A DNA stretch of 64,000 nt from an uncultured Eubacteriales bacterium (GTDB lineage Bacteria > Bacillota > Clostridia > Oscillospirales > Oscillospiraceae), in the NCBI GenBank assembly GCA_900549475.1, contig UROF01000008.1:1-64000 (forward strand), given 5' to 3'. A program made the position numbers and the translations under genes. Numbering within the stretch: position 1 is the stretch's first letter; each line of letters starts with the position of its first letter. Of the stretch, positions 1 to 6,843 are shown piece by piece. The notes beneath the pieces are model-generated. The model was not told where the DNA came from, ran no database searches, and was given only the letters and a program-made list of their open reading frames with translations.

Positions 1-49
1 ATCTACACAGAGTAGATCGTCGGCAGCGTCAGATGTGTATAAGAGACAG
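1..49. other. Illumina P5/Nextera adapter remnant (assembly artefact)
   Basis: The first 49 bases read as the end of the Illumina P5 oligo (ATCTACAC), an 8-base i5 index (AGAGTAGA, which I recall as Nextera index 504), the Nextera read-1 part (TCGTCGGCAGCGTC) and the 19-base transposon mosaic end (positions 31-49). This is library adapter left on the contig end. Genomic sequence starts at base 50. Confidence 0.97.
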
Positions 50-187
50 ATCCTCAACGAGTACGGAAGCGCTGGTCTTGAAAAGGCGATTAAAGCTACT
101 CGCCTGCACATCGAATACAGAAAAGACTGCGGCCTCACTGCAGATGCCATCGAAGAGCTCTGCAACGAGTATCAAAGTAGGCTGTAA
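50..187 (+). CDS. C-terminal fragment of an unknown protein
   Basis: An open frame runs from the first genomic base to a TAA at 185-187 and encodes 45 residues (starting ILNEYG, ending YQSRL), rich in Glu, Ala and Lys and probably helical. The start is lost at the contig end. It lies 35 bp upstream of the next gene on the same strand and may share its operon. I do not recognise a family. Confidence 0.45.
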   Translation: MLNEYGSAGLEKAIKATRLHIEYRKDCGLTADAIEELCNEYQSRL

Positions 188-222
188 TACACCATAGACA
201 AAAAAAGATTGGGGGTATTAAA

Positions 223-2187
223 ATGACAATAGACGAGCGAAAGGATAAACTTAAAACGCTTCCTTGGCAAGCACTGTATGATCTTGCCGTTAAAAAGGAG
301 GTTGATGAGACGGAGATCAATGGTAAAGATAAAGAAACTATCATCAATCGTCTGTTGTCTACAGATTTAGTCAGCGATGGAGAGATCGAGACGCTTGTCA
401 ATGACTATATCTATGGGAACCGTGTAACATTTACCCTTTGGAGCTTTCGAAACCCGTTGACTGAAACCGATTATGCAGCGCTGGCAGATTTTTCGGGATA
501 TCAGGAACCAGTTCTGAGCAATGCAAGTTTCCGAAATCTCCAAGTGATTTCTGTTGTGTCGAAAAACGACCGTGTTGAAATCCTTTATGTTTATAGCAAA
601 GAATACATATATACAGACGAGGACGGACACAGTGCAGCAGTTTGGGAGCAACACAGGGGTTGCTTGTGGATAGGAAAGAATATGCCATATCTTGCCGTCA
701 TCAGTAAACATGACAGAATGACCGGCTGCATCATTCATGTAATTTCTGAGTTTCTGAAAAATAGTCTGACTCAAATGAATCCTCCAAAATCTGCAATTGA
801 ACGTTGCATCAATTACACGGCCCGCAGTCGAATAGTACTGCAAGGTGCAGACGGCGAAAAAACCATTATCTCCAGATCTGGAGGCCTTACAGAGGATCAA
901 GAGACAGAAATTTCAAGAATTAGGGAACAGCGTATAGATACATCAGGAAGTTACATTGCCGATATCACAGAAGGGACATCCGCGTCAGTTAAGTACAACA
1001 TAAAAAAAGGCAGCATCGGCATACTGAAATGTCTTCCGGCCCCGGTTTTGTTTGACTGGTCTCAGAATGCAATTAATGTAATTTTTGAAGAAGTCGAAAA
1101 AATGAAAGGCCGTCCAGCAGAAGAAATTTTCAAAGAACTTGGTTTGGAACCCAAATGGCCAGGATTGACAAATGACGAGAAGAAGGGAATGAACGACTTC
1201 CTGACGTGTACGATTGCTGCGCTTGACCAAAACGAAGATGAATACTCCCTGCAGTTGGGTGATACAATGGTGCCATTACTTGCAAATCACTCTTTGTTTC
1301 TTCGAATCCCGCGGACATATTGCAATATCTGCGAGTCATACGAAGTTCCAATTTGTGGTACGTGTAAAAAGGAGCTGAAACACGATAAGTATGGGTGGTT
1401 GTCCTGCGACTGCGGAGCTCCATTTAGCGTTGTGTGCCCGGAAGATCATCCCTGCAATATCGTGTATTGGTATGTTCCTACGAAAAAATTCCGAAGTATG
1501 ATAGATCAGAATATCCACTCCATATATAAAAGTATGGATACGGAATATTTCATGTGTATCACGGAACAGCAGCTTCACATTGTGAAAGCGGATAATAACA
1601 GCGATGGAACGGAGATTCTCTTTGATAATATTTCTTGTTTCAACGCTTGCCCGAGCTCTATAGAAGAAGTTACGAAAGGGTTTGCAGTTCATCTGAACGA
1701 AAAATGTGACGGAACGTGCAGCAAAGCCAAGGTGTCACAATGCCTTTCAAATCCTACAATGCTGTGTCTACCCAAAATTTTTTATCCAATTCTACCGGGA
1801 TTTCATCCGCAACCGCATAAAGGATCTGAGTATGGCGATGTTTCCGGAGAGGTTTTGGTCGGGAGTACTTGCTATGAAATGAAAGGTATTCTAAAGAAAA
1901 ACACCAAGAACACTCGCACTGAACACAGCGACGATGAACTCATAAATGAGTATCTGCTATCGACATCCAAAGAGGGCGGAGAAATTATCAGACAGTTTGT
2001 TGAGCAAGGGCTTGCTGATAACAGATGCCAGCTAATTGCTGTTGCTGCACCCCAATATTTTGATTCCGGACTTAAAGGCACCTTGAGGTACCTTGCTCGG
2101 ATTGGCGGAAAGCATATAGTGTTTATAGGTCTTGATGAGATTTGCAGAATTATTGAGGCAAATGACAGCATCATAGTACCTAACTAA
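223..2187 (+). CDS. Hypothetical protein with SAP-like N-terminus and Cys-rich zinc-binding segment
   Basis: A 654-residue protein of unknown function, preceded by GGGGGT 7 nt before ATG. Residues 1-50 look like a SAP-type helix-extension-helix (LPWQALYDLAVKK...GKDKETIINRLL), a nucleic-acid-binding motif common in mobile-element proteins. Around residues 367-412 a cluster of Cys and His (CNIC, CGTC, CDC, CPEDHPC) suggests a bound zinc. The last 90 residues form an alpha/beta-looking domain ending in a hydrophobic HIVFIGLDEI strand. No catalytic motif is clear. It sits at the left end of the element, ahead of oppositely oriented mobilisation genes, so it is probably cargo. A defence or DNA-binding role is only a guess. 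Confidence 0.6.
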   Translation: MTIDERKDKLKTLPWQALYDLAVKKEVDETEINGKDKETIINRLLSTDLVSDGEIETLVNDYIYGNRVTFTLWSFRNPLTETDYAALADFSGYQEPVLSNASFRNLQVISVVSKNDRVEILYVYSKEYIYTDEDGHSAAVWEQHRGCLWIGKNMPYLAVISKHDRMTGCIIHVISEFLKNSLTQMNPPKSAIERCINYTARSRIVLQGADGEKTIISRSGGLTEDQETEISRIREQRIDTSGSYIADITEGTSASVKYNIKKGSIGILKCLPAPVLFDWSQNAINVIFEEVEKMKGRPAEEIFKELGLEPKWPGLTNDEKKGMNDFLTCTIAALDQNEDEYSLQLGDTMVPLLANHSLFLRIPRTYCNICESYEVPICGTCKKELKHDKYGWLSCDCGAPFSVVCPEDHPCNIVYWYVPTKKFRSMIDQNIHSIYKSMDTEYFMCITEQQLHIVKADNNSDGTEILFDNISCFNACPSSIEEVTKGFAVHLNEKCDGTCSKAKVSQCLSNPTMLCLPKIFYPILPGFHPQPHKGSEYGDVSGEVLVGSTCYEMKGILKKNTKNTRTEHSDDELINEYLLSTSKEGGEIIRQFVEQGLADNRCQLIAVAAPQYFDSGLKGTLRYLARIGGKHIVFIGLDEICRIIEANDSIIVPN

Positions 2188-2226
2188 AGTTGCCCCCCGG
2201 AGAGTGCCATACTCTCCGGGGCTGAT

Positions 2227-2406
2227 CTATGTATCCTTCTTTCTCAAATTCCTCACCACTGCATCCACCAGTTCCAGCTTCTGTTCGGTGGGACAGGGCA
2301 TTTTTTCGATCATCTTCTGGGCGTGTTCTGCGTGGAAGCGGGCCAGCGTTTTCTGCAGTTCTTCTTTGCCCTTCTGTGTCCTGGGCAGGATCAGGAATAC
2401 TTCTAT
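2227..2406 (-). CDS. Small element protein with apparent ATA start (possibly broken)
   Basis: The minus-strand frame encodes EVFLILPRTQKGKEELQK and on to ...VRNLRKKDT, 59 codons including the first. A good ribosome site (GGAGGG) lies 6 nt upstream, but the codon at the right distance is ATA (plus-strand tat at 2404-2406), not ATG. It is either a rare AUA start or an ATG-to-ATA mutation that cripples the gene. The protein is charged and helical. It follows the RepA-like gene in the same direction and probably belongs to the same minus-strand operon. No known domain recognised. Confidence 0.45.
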   Translation of the reverse strand: MEVFLILPRTQKGKEELQKTLARFHAEHAQKMIEKMPCPTEQKLELVDAVVRNLRKKDT

Positions 2407-2474
2407 GTCTGTCCCTCCTTTCTGCGGTCTGGTTCAATCTATGCGGCGAAGCCTGTACATTATCCCGCCCCGGC

Positions 2475-2852
2475 TTATGGCTGCCCCTCTTTCAAAATGA
2501 GTTTTGCGTCGGCAGGGTAATTGAGCGTGATCAACGCCGGTCTGCCAAGACCCTGCTTCTTCCGGATAATGAGGCCGCTGTATTCCAGCTCCCGGAAGAT
2601 CCTTGTGACGCATTGCCTGCTGCGATGCAGCCGTTCCTGTGCCTGCTCCACCGTGAAATACAGGCGGATTGTTCCGTCTGGTTCAACGTAACCGTTCTGC
2701 TTGGAAATACTCGCCCGGTCCAGCAGCATGGCATACAGCACCTTGGCATCGTTTGTGATGTCCCGAAGCGCCTCGTCCTGAAAAAGGAATCTAGGAAGAG
2801 GCATATAGGAAGCTGCCGGACTTTCCATGGTAAACTTGCAAAACTCTTTCAC
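2475..2852 (-). CDS. RepA N-terminal-like winged-helix protein
   Basis: A 125-residue protein similar to the N-terminal domain of replication initiator A (RepA_N) found in plasmids and integrated elements of Firmicutes. Visible features: FYMPLPRFLF-like entry (here YMPLPRFLF), KVLYAMLLDRASIS, and a winged-helix core with QERLHRSRQCVTRIFRELEYSGLI. Full RepA proteins are much longer, so this is a short relative or only the DNA-binding half. The start is GTG with GGAGG 4 nt upstream. The next in-frame ATG is eight codons in. It probably belongs to the mobilisation module with MobC. Confidence 0.65.
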   Translation of the reverse strand: MKEFCKFTMESPAASYMPLPRFLFQDEALRDITNDAKVLYAMLLDRASISKQNGYVEPDGTIRLYFTVEQAQERLHRSRQCVTRIFRELEYSGLIIRKKQGLGRPALITLNYPADAKLILKEGQP

Positions 2853-3066
2853 AGTGCCTCCATCCCATCCATCCTATCCGGACTGCTGTTGATTGGATTG
2901 ATGGATAACTATCTTGAGAGTTGATTCTTTCTTAATTGGTTAGGGAATGAATTTCATCTGCCGGGAGCGTTCAGAAAGCCGCTGTCCAGAAATCCAAAAA
3001 CGGACCACTCTGGAGCGTCAGGATTTCTGCAATCTGAAAACCCGGTGACGGAGGACACTACAGCAG

Positions 3067-3396
3067 TCAGAGCTCCTCCTTCTGGTACTGCTTCAGAAGC
3101 TTCCAAACCTCGCCGACTTTTTCTTTCAGCTCAGCCGCATCGTCTTCATAAAAATGCCCGGTCTGATTGATGCGTCGGCAGACGTGATTGATGTTCGCAG
3201 CGATTCTGCTGACTGCTGCAGCCAGCTTTTTCTGCTCGGTGTAGTCCACCTGAATGATATAGCCGTCGATCAGCATCTTCCGTGCGTATGCCCCGAAGTT
3301 CCGGGTCCTGAGCTGCTGCATCTTTTGCAGAATGATGTTCCACTCCGTCTCATTCAGACAGATTTCCTTGCGGATGGGGCGAGTACGTTCCGGCAT
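3067..3396 (-). CDS. mobC: MobC-family relaxosome accessory protein
   Basis: A 109-residue protein with the plasmid mobilisation MobC/ribbon-helix-helix pattern: basic N-terminus (PERTRPIRKEICLNETEW), then FGAYARKMLIDGYI, and the typical LAAAVSRIAANINHVCRRIN segment. MobC proteins bind oriT next to the relaxase and help open the DNA. Start ATG has AAGGAG 6 nt upstream. It lies 10 bp after a small helix-turn-helix gene, so they are co-transcribed. No relaxase gene follows in this window, which is unusual because mobC normally precedes it. The 214 bp on its 3' side, before the RepA-like gene, has no gene. Confidence 0.8.
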   Translation of the reverse strand: MPERTRPIRKEICLNETEWNIILQKMQQLRTRNFGAYARKMLIDGYIIQVDYTEQKKLAAAVSRIAANINHVCRRINQTGHFYEDDAAELKEKVGEVWKLLKQYQKEEL

Positions 3397-3406
3397 TGCG
3401 TTCTCC

Positions 3407-3673
3407 TTACAACAGCGTCAGGACAGACACGCCATCCTCAAAGTGAATGTCGAGATATCCCCACTCATTCAGAACCGAGTAAATCTCGGAGAGCTTTTCT
3501 TCTGTTGTGTGCAGCCCCACGGCCATCTCGGCAAGGTTCCAGCGGCTGTCATCGCAGGTGTACAGGATAGCGGCAGCGGCTTTGGCATCGTTGGAGAGGC
3601 GCGGATTCAGCAGCAGATCCGTCGGGATGGGCGTTCTGCGGATGTGGGTGTTGTTTCGGTTCAGATTCATCAT
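3407..3673 (-). CDS. Small helix-turn-helix protein of the mobilisation operon
   Basis: An 88-residue protein. The chosen start is the ATG at 3671-3673, with a GAAAGGAGC site 8 nt upstream; the longer frame upstream has no such site. Text such as IPTDLLLNPRLSNDAKAAAAIL followed by WNLAEMAVGLHTTEEKLSEIYSVLNEWGYL looks like a winged-helix DNA-binding domain as in short RepA/DnaD-like element proteins. It is first in the operon with mobC (10 bp gap). Its likely role is transcription or replication control of the element, which is inferred. Confidence 0.6.
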   Translation of the reverse strand: MMNLNRNNTHIRRTPIPTDLLLNPRLSNDAKAAAAILYTCDDSRWNLAEMAVGLHTTEEKLSEIYSVLNEWGYLDIHFEDGVSVLTLL

Positions 3674-3938
3674 GGTTTGAGCTCCTTTCAGATTTTGAAA
3701 TACGATTTGGCTTGTTTGAACGCTGTACTGGGGGACAGTGACTCTCACTATCCCACGGACGGAATAATGCTTTCTGTCACGGTTCTGTCGCACTCAGCAA
3801 TTCTTGTAAGAAGGCCGTTTTGCCCCTCTTCACTTTTCAACGGACATCACATTGCGGACTGTCTCGGTTTTGTCATGATACTGGCAAAAAAGAAGCACCT
3901 GCCGGTTCCGGCAAGTGCTTCAGAAACAGCGTATTCTG
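3674..3938. other. Intergenic stretch with terminator
   Basis: No gene is seen. The left end carries the ribosome site of the gene at 3407-3673. At 3893-3920 an inverted repeat (AAGCAC, mismatch, TGCCGG / CCGGCA, mismatch, GTGCTT) is followed on the minus strand by TTTTTT, a rho-independent terminator for the gene at 3939-4676. Confidence 0.6.
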
Positions 3939-4676
3939 TTATTCATCCTCATCCCGAACGGAACTGGCAGGGGCGTTGGAAGTGATTCGCAGGATACCAT
4001 CCGCCTCATCCCGTTGGCGAAGGAGAAGAGAAAATGCCTCATAAAAAGCTGCCTGTCTGCGTTCCACTGCACCGCGATTCAGGTGCATGGCCTCAGCCGT
4101 TTTGCGGACAGAGAGCCCTTCGGAAAACCGCTTCTGAAACAGCTCAATATAGTCTTTCAGAATCGTTTTCATGGACTGCTGAAGAAAGGATACATCTTCG
4201 CACATGGCCTGGTATTCCGTTTTACCATCAATGCCGATATACTGCTTCCGCTCCCGAATCAGCTTGTACCGCCGCAGGTCCATCCGGTAATTGGTACAGA
4301 TATCCTTTGCGTACTCGTAATAGCTGTGGCTGCGCCGGACACAGCGGAGCTGATATTCGTCATCGATGTAGGTGACTGGCTTCCGCTTTGGCTCCGGAAA
4401 GCCGTCCTCTGTTACTTCTCCGATAATTTCCGGTTCAACCTCGCGCCGGGTCTGACGGATGTATTTATCCTTAAGAATACCATCCACATTCACCTGCTCA
4501 CAGAAGGACTCCAGGCCAATGGTGTAGTATTCCTCATTGCCTTCCCGTATGAAGCTGGCATCCTTGCAGATCACAACAGCCTCGCCGGTATCGATATCTT
4601 TTACCACGCGGACAACGTAGATCCGCTTGCCGTCGTATCGTTTATAGTAACCGGCAAAAACGCGTTTGACTGCCAT
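3939..4676 (-). CDS. Element-encoded protein with C-terminal sigma-like helix-turn-helix
   Basis: A 245-residue protein. The start at 4676 has GGAGGGAGGAG 6 nt upstream; the upstream extension lacks one. The N-terminal half is beta-rich (GYYKRYDGKRIYVVRVVKDIDTGE). The C-terminal 90 residues contain LKDYIELFQKRFSEGLSVRK followed by TAEAMHLNRGAVERRQ, which reads as a helix-turn-helix like sigma-70 region 4 or a phage ArpU-type regulator. It faces the defence operon and is read in the opposite direction. The function is unknown; a transcription regulator of the element is the simplest reading. Confidence 0.5.
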   Translation of the reverse strand: MAVKRVFAGYYKRYDGKRIYVVRVVKDIDTGEAVVICKDASFIREGNEEYYTIGLESFCEQVNVDGILKDKYIRQTRREVEPEIIGEVTEDGFPEPKRKPVTYIDDEYQLRCVRRSHSYYEYAKDICTNYRMDLRRYKLIRERKQYIGIDGKTEYQAMCEDVSFLQQSMKTILKDYIELFQKRFSEGLSVRKTAEAMHLNRGAVERRQAAFYEAFSLLLRQRDEADGILRITSNAPASSVRDEDE

Positions 4677-5068
4677 GCATAGGCTCCTCCCTCCGGATGA
4701 TTTGCTATCAGTATACCATAGAATGCGGCCGATAAACAGGGCAATTTGAAAAACGTGGATCAGAGAGTATTGAAGAATAGCAAGCACATCCGGTGTCCGT
4801 ACACACCGGAAAAATGTACGCGCTGCCCCCTCCGTCCAAGCGTGCATCTTATCATTTGGGATGATCCCAAACCCTGTGTTTTTGATAAACCTCGGTTGTA
4901 ATCAGAGAAATGAGATAATAGCAAAAACAGAATAAACAGCTGGGCTGCAGACTGCATAACGTCCATGAACTACGGCAAGAGACTTTCGCAATATGATGCG
5001 AAAGTCTCTTGCTTTATGACCCAAAACGACGTATAATTATGTCAACATTTGTAGTTGGAGGTCGGAAA
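4677..5068. other. Divergent control region between mobilisation and defence operons
   Basis: No gene is supported in these 392 bases. On the left is the leader of the minus-strand HTH gene, with a possible minus-strand -10 box TATACT at 4710-4715. On the right is the promoter and inverted repeat of the xre gene, listed separately. Confidence 0.5.
4975..5037 (+). promoter_or_regulatory. Promoter of xre/defence operon overlapping a perfect 16-bp inverted repeat
   Basis: Arms at 4975-4990 and 4997-5012 (GCAAGAGACTTTCGCA and its exact complement) flank a 6-base loop. The -35 box TTGCTT (5009-5014) begins inside the right arm. It is spaced 17 bp from a perfect -10 TATAAT (5032-5037). The palindrome could be the operator of the Xre protein encoded 32 bp downstream, or a terminator-like hairpin insulating the operon. 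Confidence 0.65.
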
Positions 5069-5287
5069 ATGGCTATCTCATATAACAAGCTCTGGAAATT
5101 ACTTGTTGATAGAAAAATGAGCAAAGCGGATTTGAGAAAAGCTGCTGGGATTGCGCCAAATACCATGACCCGCTTGAGGCGCGATGAGGAAGTCACACTC
5201 ACGGTGCTCAATAAGATCTGTGCTGCGTTGGGTGCAGATATCGGTGATATTATGGAGTTCTTACCGGAAGAGAAAGTGGAAAAATGA
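5069..5287 (+). CDS. Xre/Cro-type transcription regulator
   Basis: A 72-residue helix-turn-helix protein of the short Cro/CI class: LWKLLVDRKMSKADLRKAAG, then IAPNTMTRLRRDEEVTLTVL and NKICAALGADIGDIMEF. ATG at 5069 was chosen because GGAGG lies 7 nt upstream; the longer in-frame ATG at 5009 has none. It is the first gene of the restriction-modification type operon, 95 bp before the GHKL ATPase. Such small Xre proteins (C-proteins) often time the expression of restriction genes after entry into a new host. This role is inferred from position. Confidence 0.85.
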   Translation: MAISYNKLWKLLVDRKMSKADLRKAAGIAPNTMTRLRRDEEVTLTVLNKICAALGADIGDIMEFLPEEKVEK

Positions 5288-5382
5288 GTCCGTTTTTGAT
5301 AGCGATTTTGCGATAATGTACATATGCGGGAGTCCTCGTAATCGAGATAAAGCAAAAGACAGATTGAGGAAGGATGGCAGAT

Positions 5383-6843
5383 ATGCAAGTTAGGGAAACG
5401 CCTCCATTTGCACCTGTGCTTATGGAATCTACTAGGGCAATTGGTTACAGCTTGGAAGCTGCAATTGCCGATATTATCGACAACAGCATTGCGGCAAAAG
5501 CTGGCAAAGTTCAGCTGTTCTTTTTTCCAGTCGATGATGCCTATGTCTGTATCTTAGACGATGGCTCTGGCATGGACAATGCGCAAATTGATGTTGCTAT
5601 GCAGTATGGCAGCAAAAGCCCAACTGATATTCGTGACGCCTCTGATCTGGGACGTTATGGCCTTGGCTTAAAAACTGCTTCTCTGTCACAGTGCCGTGTG
5701 CTCACGGTGGTCAGCAAACAGGGCAATACAGTAATCGGCAGACGATGGGATTTAGATTATGTCATTGAAACAGGGACATGGTCACTCCTCATTCTTGATG
5801 AAGATGACATTGAACAGGTCCCACATATCACTGATTTGAAAGAGCAGGAAAATGGCACGCTGGTCGTATGGCAGAATCTTGACCGGCTGCTTATGGGCGA
5901 ACTCGATTATGAAAAATCACTTGGCCGGAAAATGGACGATGTTAGACAGCACTTAGGGCTTGTTTTTCACAGATATCTGTCCGGCGAAGCGGGCATAAAA
6001 CGGCTGGAGATTTTTTTCAACGGTGTAAAAATAAAAGCGGCAGATCCCTTTTTACTGAAGAAAAGCACGCAGGCAATGGATACCGAAACACTGATTATCC
6101 GAGGCAAAAAGATTCTGGTTAAGCCCTATATTCTGCCTCACATTTCTAAGATGACCGAAGAGGAGAAAAATCAGCTTGGAGGAAAAGAAGGTATTCGGAA
6201 GCAGCAGGGCTTTTATGTATACCGAAACAAGCGCCTTTTGATTTGGGGAACGTGGTTCCGCATGATGAGACAGGGTGACCTCTCAAAACTGGCTCGTGTA
6301 ATGGTTGATATTCCAAATGATTTGGATGATCTTTGGACGCTTGATATTAAGAAGTCACATGCTATTCCTCCTGCTGAAGTGAGAAACAACCTCCAAATTG
6401 TGATTGATCGTATTGCAGATAAGAGCAAACGGACTTGGACATTCAGAGGAAAAAAGGAGACTTCTGATACAGTAGAGCATGTATGGACGAGGCTGAAAAC
6501 TCCGGGCAGCGGTGTTGCCTATGAGATCAATCGTGATCACCCGCTGGTGGATCAGATTATTGCAGATGCTCCAGAAGTTCGTACGAAACTTGAGAGTCTG
6601 CTTCGGTACATTGAACGCAGCATCCCTCTGAATCAGCTGTATGTTGATTTGAACAATGATGAAAAGATCGAAAACGATACCGAAATAGAAGAAGCGGAAA
6701 TGCGGAAGACGCTGGAGCAGATGCTGTCTGCTATGCCGAGCAGCATCCTCAGACTGGAGATGCTGGAAAAACTTGAGCACACGGAGCCGTTCTGCATGTA
6801 TCCCGATGTGCTTCATGATTTAAAAGTAAAGGAGGAAAGCTAA
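5383..6843 (+). CDS. MutL/MORC-type GHKL ATPase of a restriction-like defence system
   Basis: A 486-residue ATPase. The Bergerat fold is clear in the first 110 residues: N-box EAAIADIIDNS, G1 box LDDGSGM, G2 box GRYGLGLKTAS. Such proteins clamp DNA on ATP binding. A family with Z1 helicases, DUF4420 and AIPR proteins and C5 methylases was described by Iyer, Abhiman and Aravind as the bacterial relatives of eukaryotic MORC. The ATG at 5383 has GAGGAAGG 9 nt upstream; another ATG at 5374 is too close to it. The last codon overlaps the start of the Z1 gene (TAATG), which implies translational coupling. Confidence 0.88.
   Translation: MQVRETPPFAPVLMESTRAIGYSLEAAIADIIDNSIAAKAGKVQLFFFPVDDAYVCILDDGSGMDNAQIDVAMQYGSKSPTDIRDASDLGRYGLGLKTASLSQCRVLTVVSKQGNTVIGRRWDLDYVIETGTWSLLILDEDDIEQVPHITDLKEQENGTLVVWQNLDRLLMGELDYEKSLGRKMDDVRQHLGLVFHRYLSGEAGIKRLEIFFNGVKIKAADPFLLKKSTQAMDTETLIIRGKKILVKPYILPHISKMTEEEKNQLGGKEGIRKQQGFYVYRNKRLLIWGTWFRMMRQGDLSKLARVMVDIPNDLDDLWTLDIKKSHAIPPAEVRNNLQIVIDRIADKSKRTWTFRGKKETSDTVEHVWTRLKTPGSGVAYEINRDHPLVDQIIADAPEVRTKLESLLRYIERSIPLNQLYVDLNNDEKIENDTEIEEAEMRKTLEQMLSAMPSSILRLEMLEKLEHTEPFCMYPDVLHDLKVKEES

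Noticed and set aside
1..49. Possible transposon end (mosaic end) at the left edge
   Set aside because: The mosaic end here is joined to Illumina P5, index and read-1 sequence, so it comes from library preparation and not from a natural Tn5 insertion.
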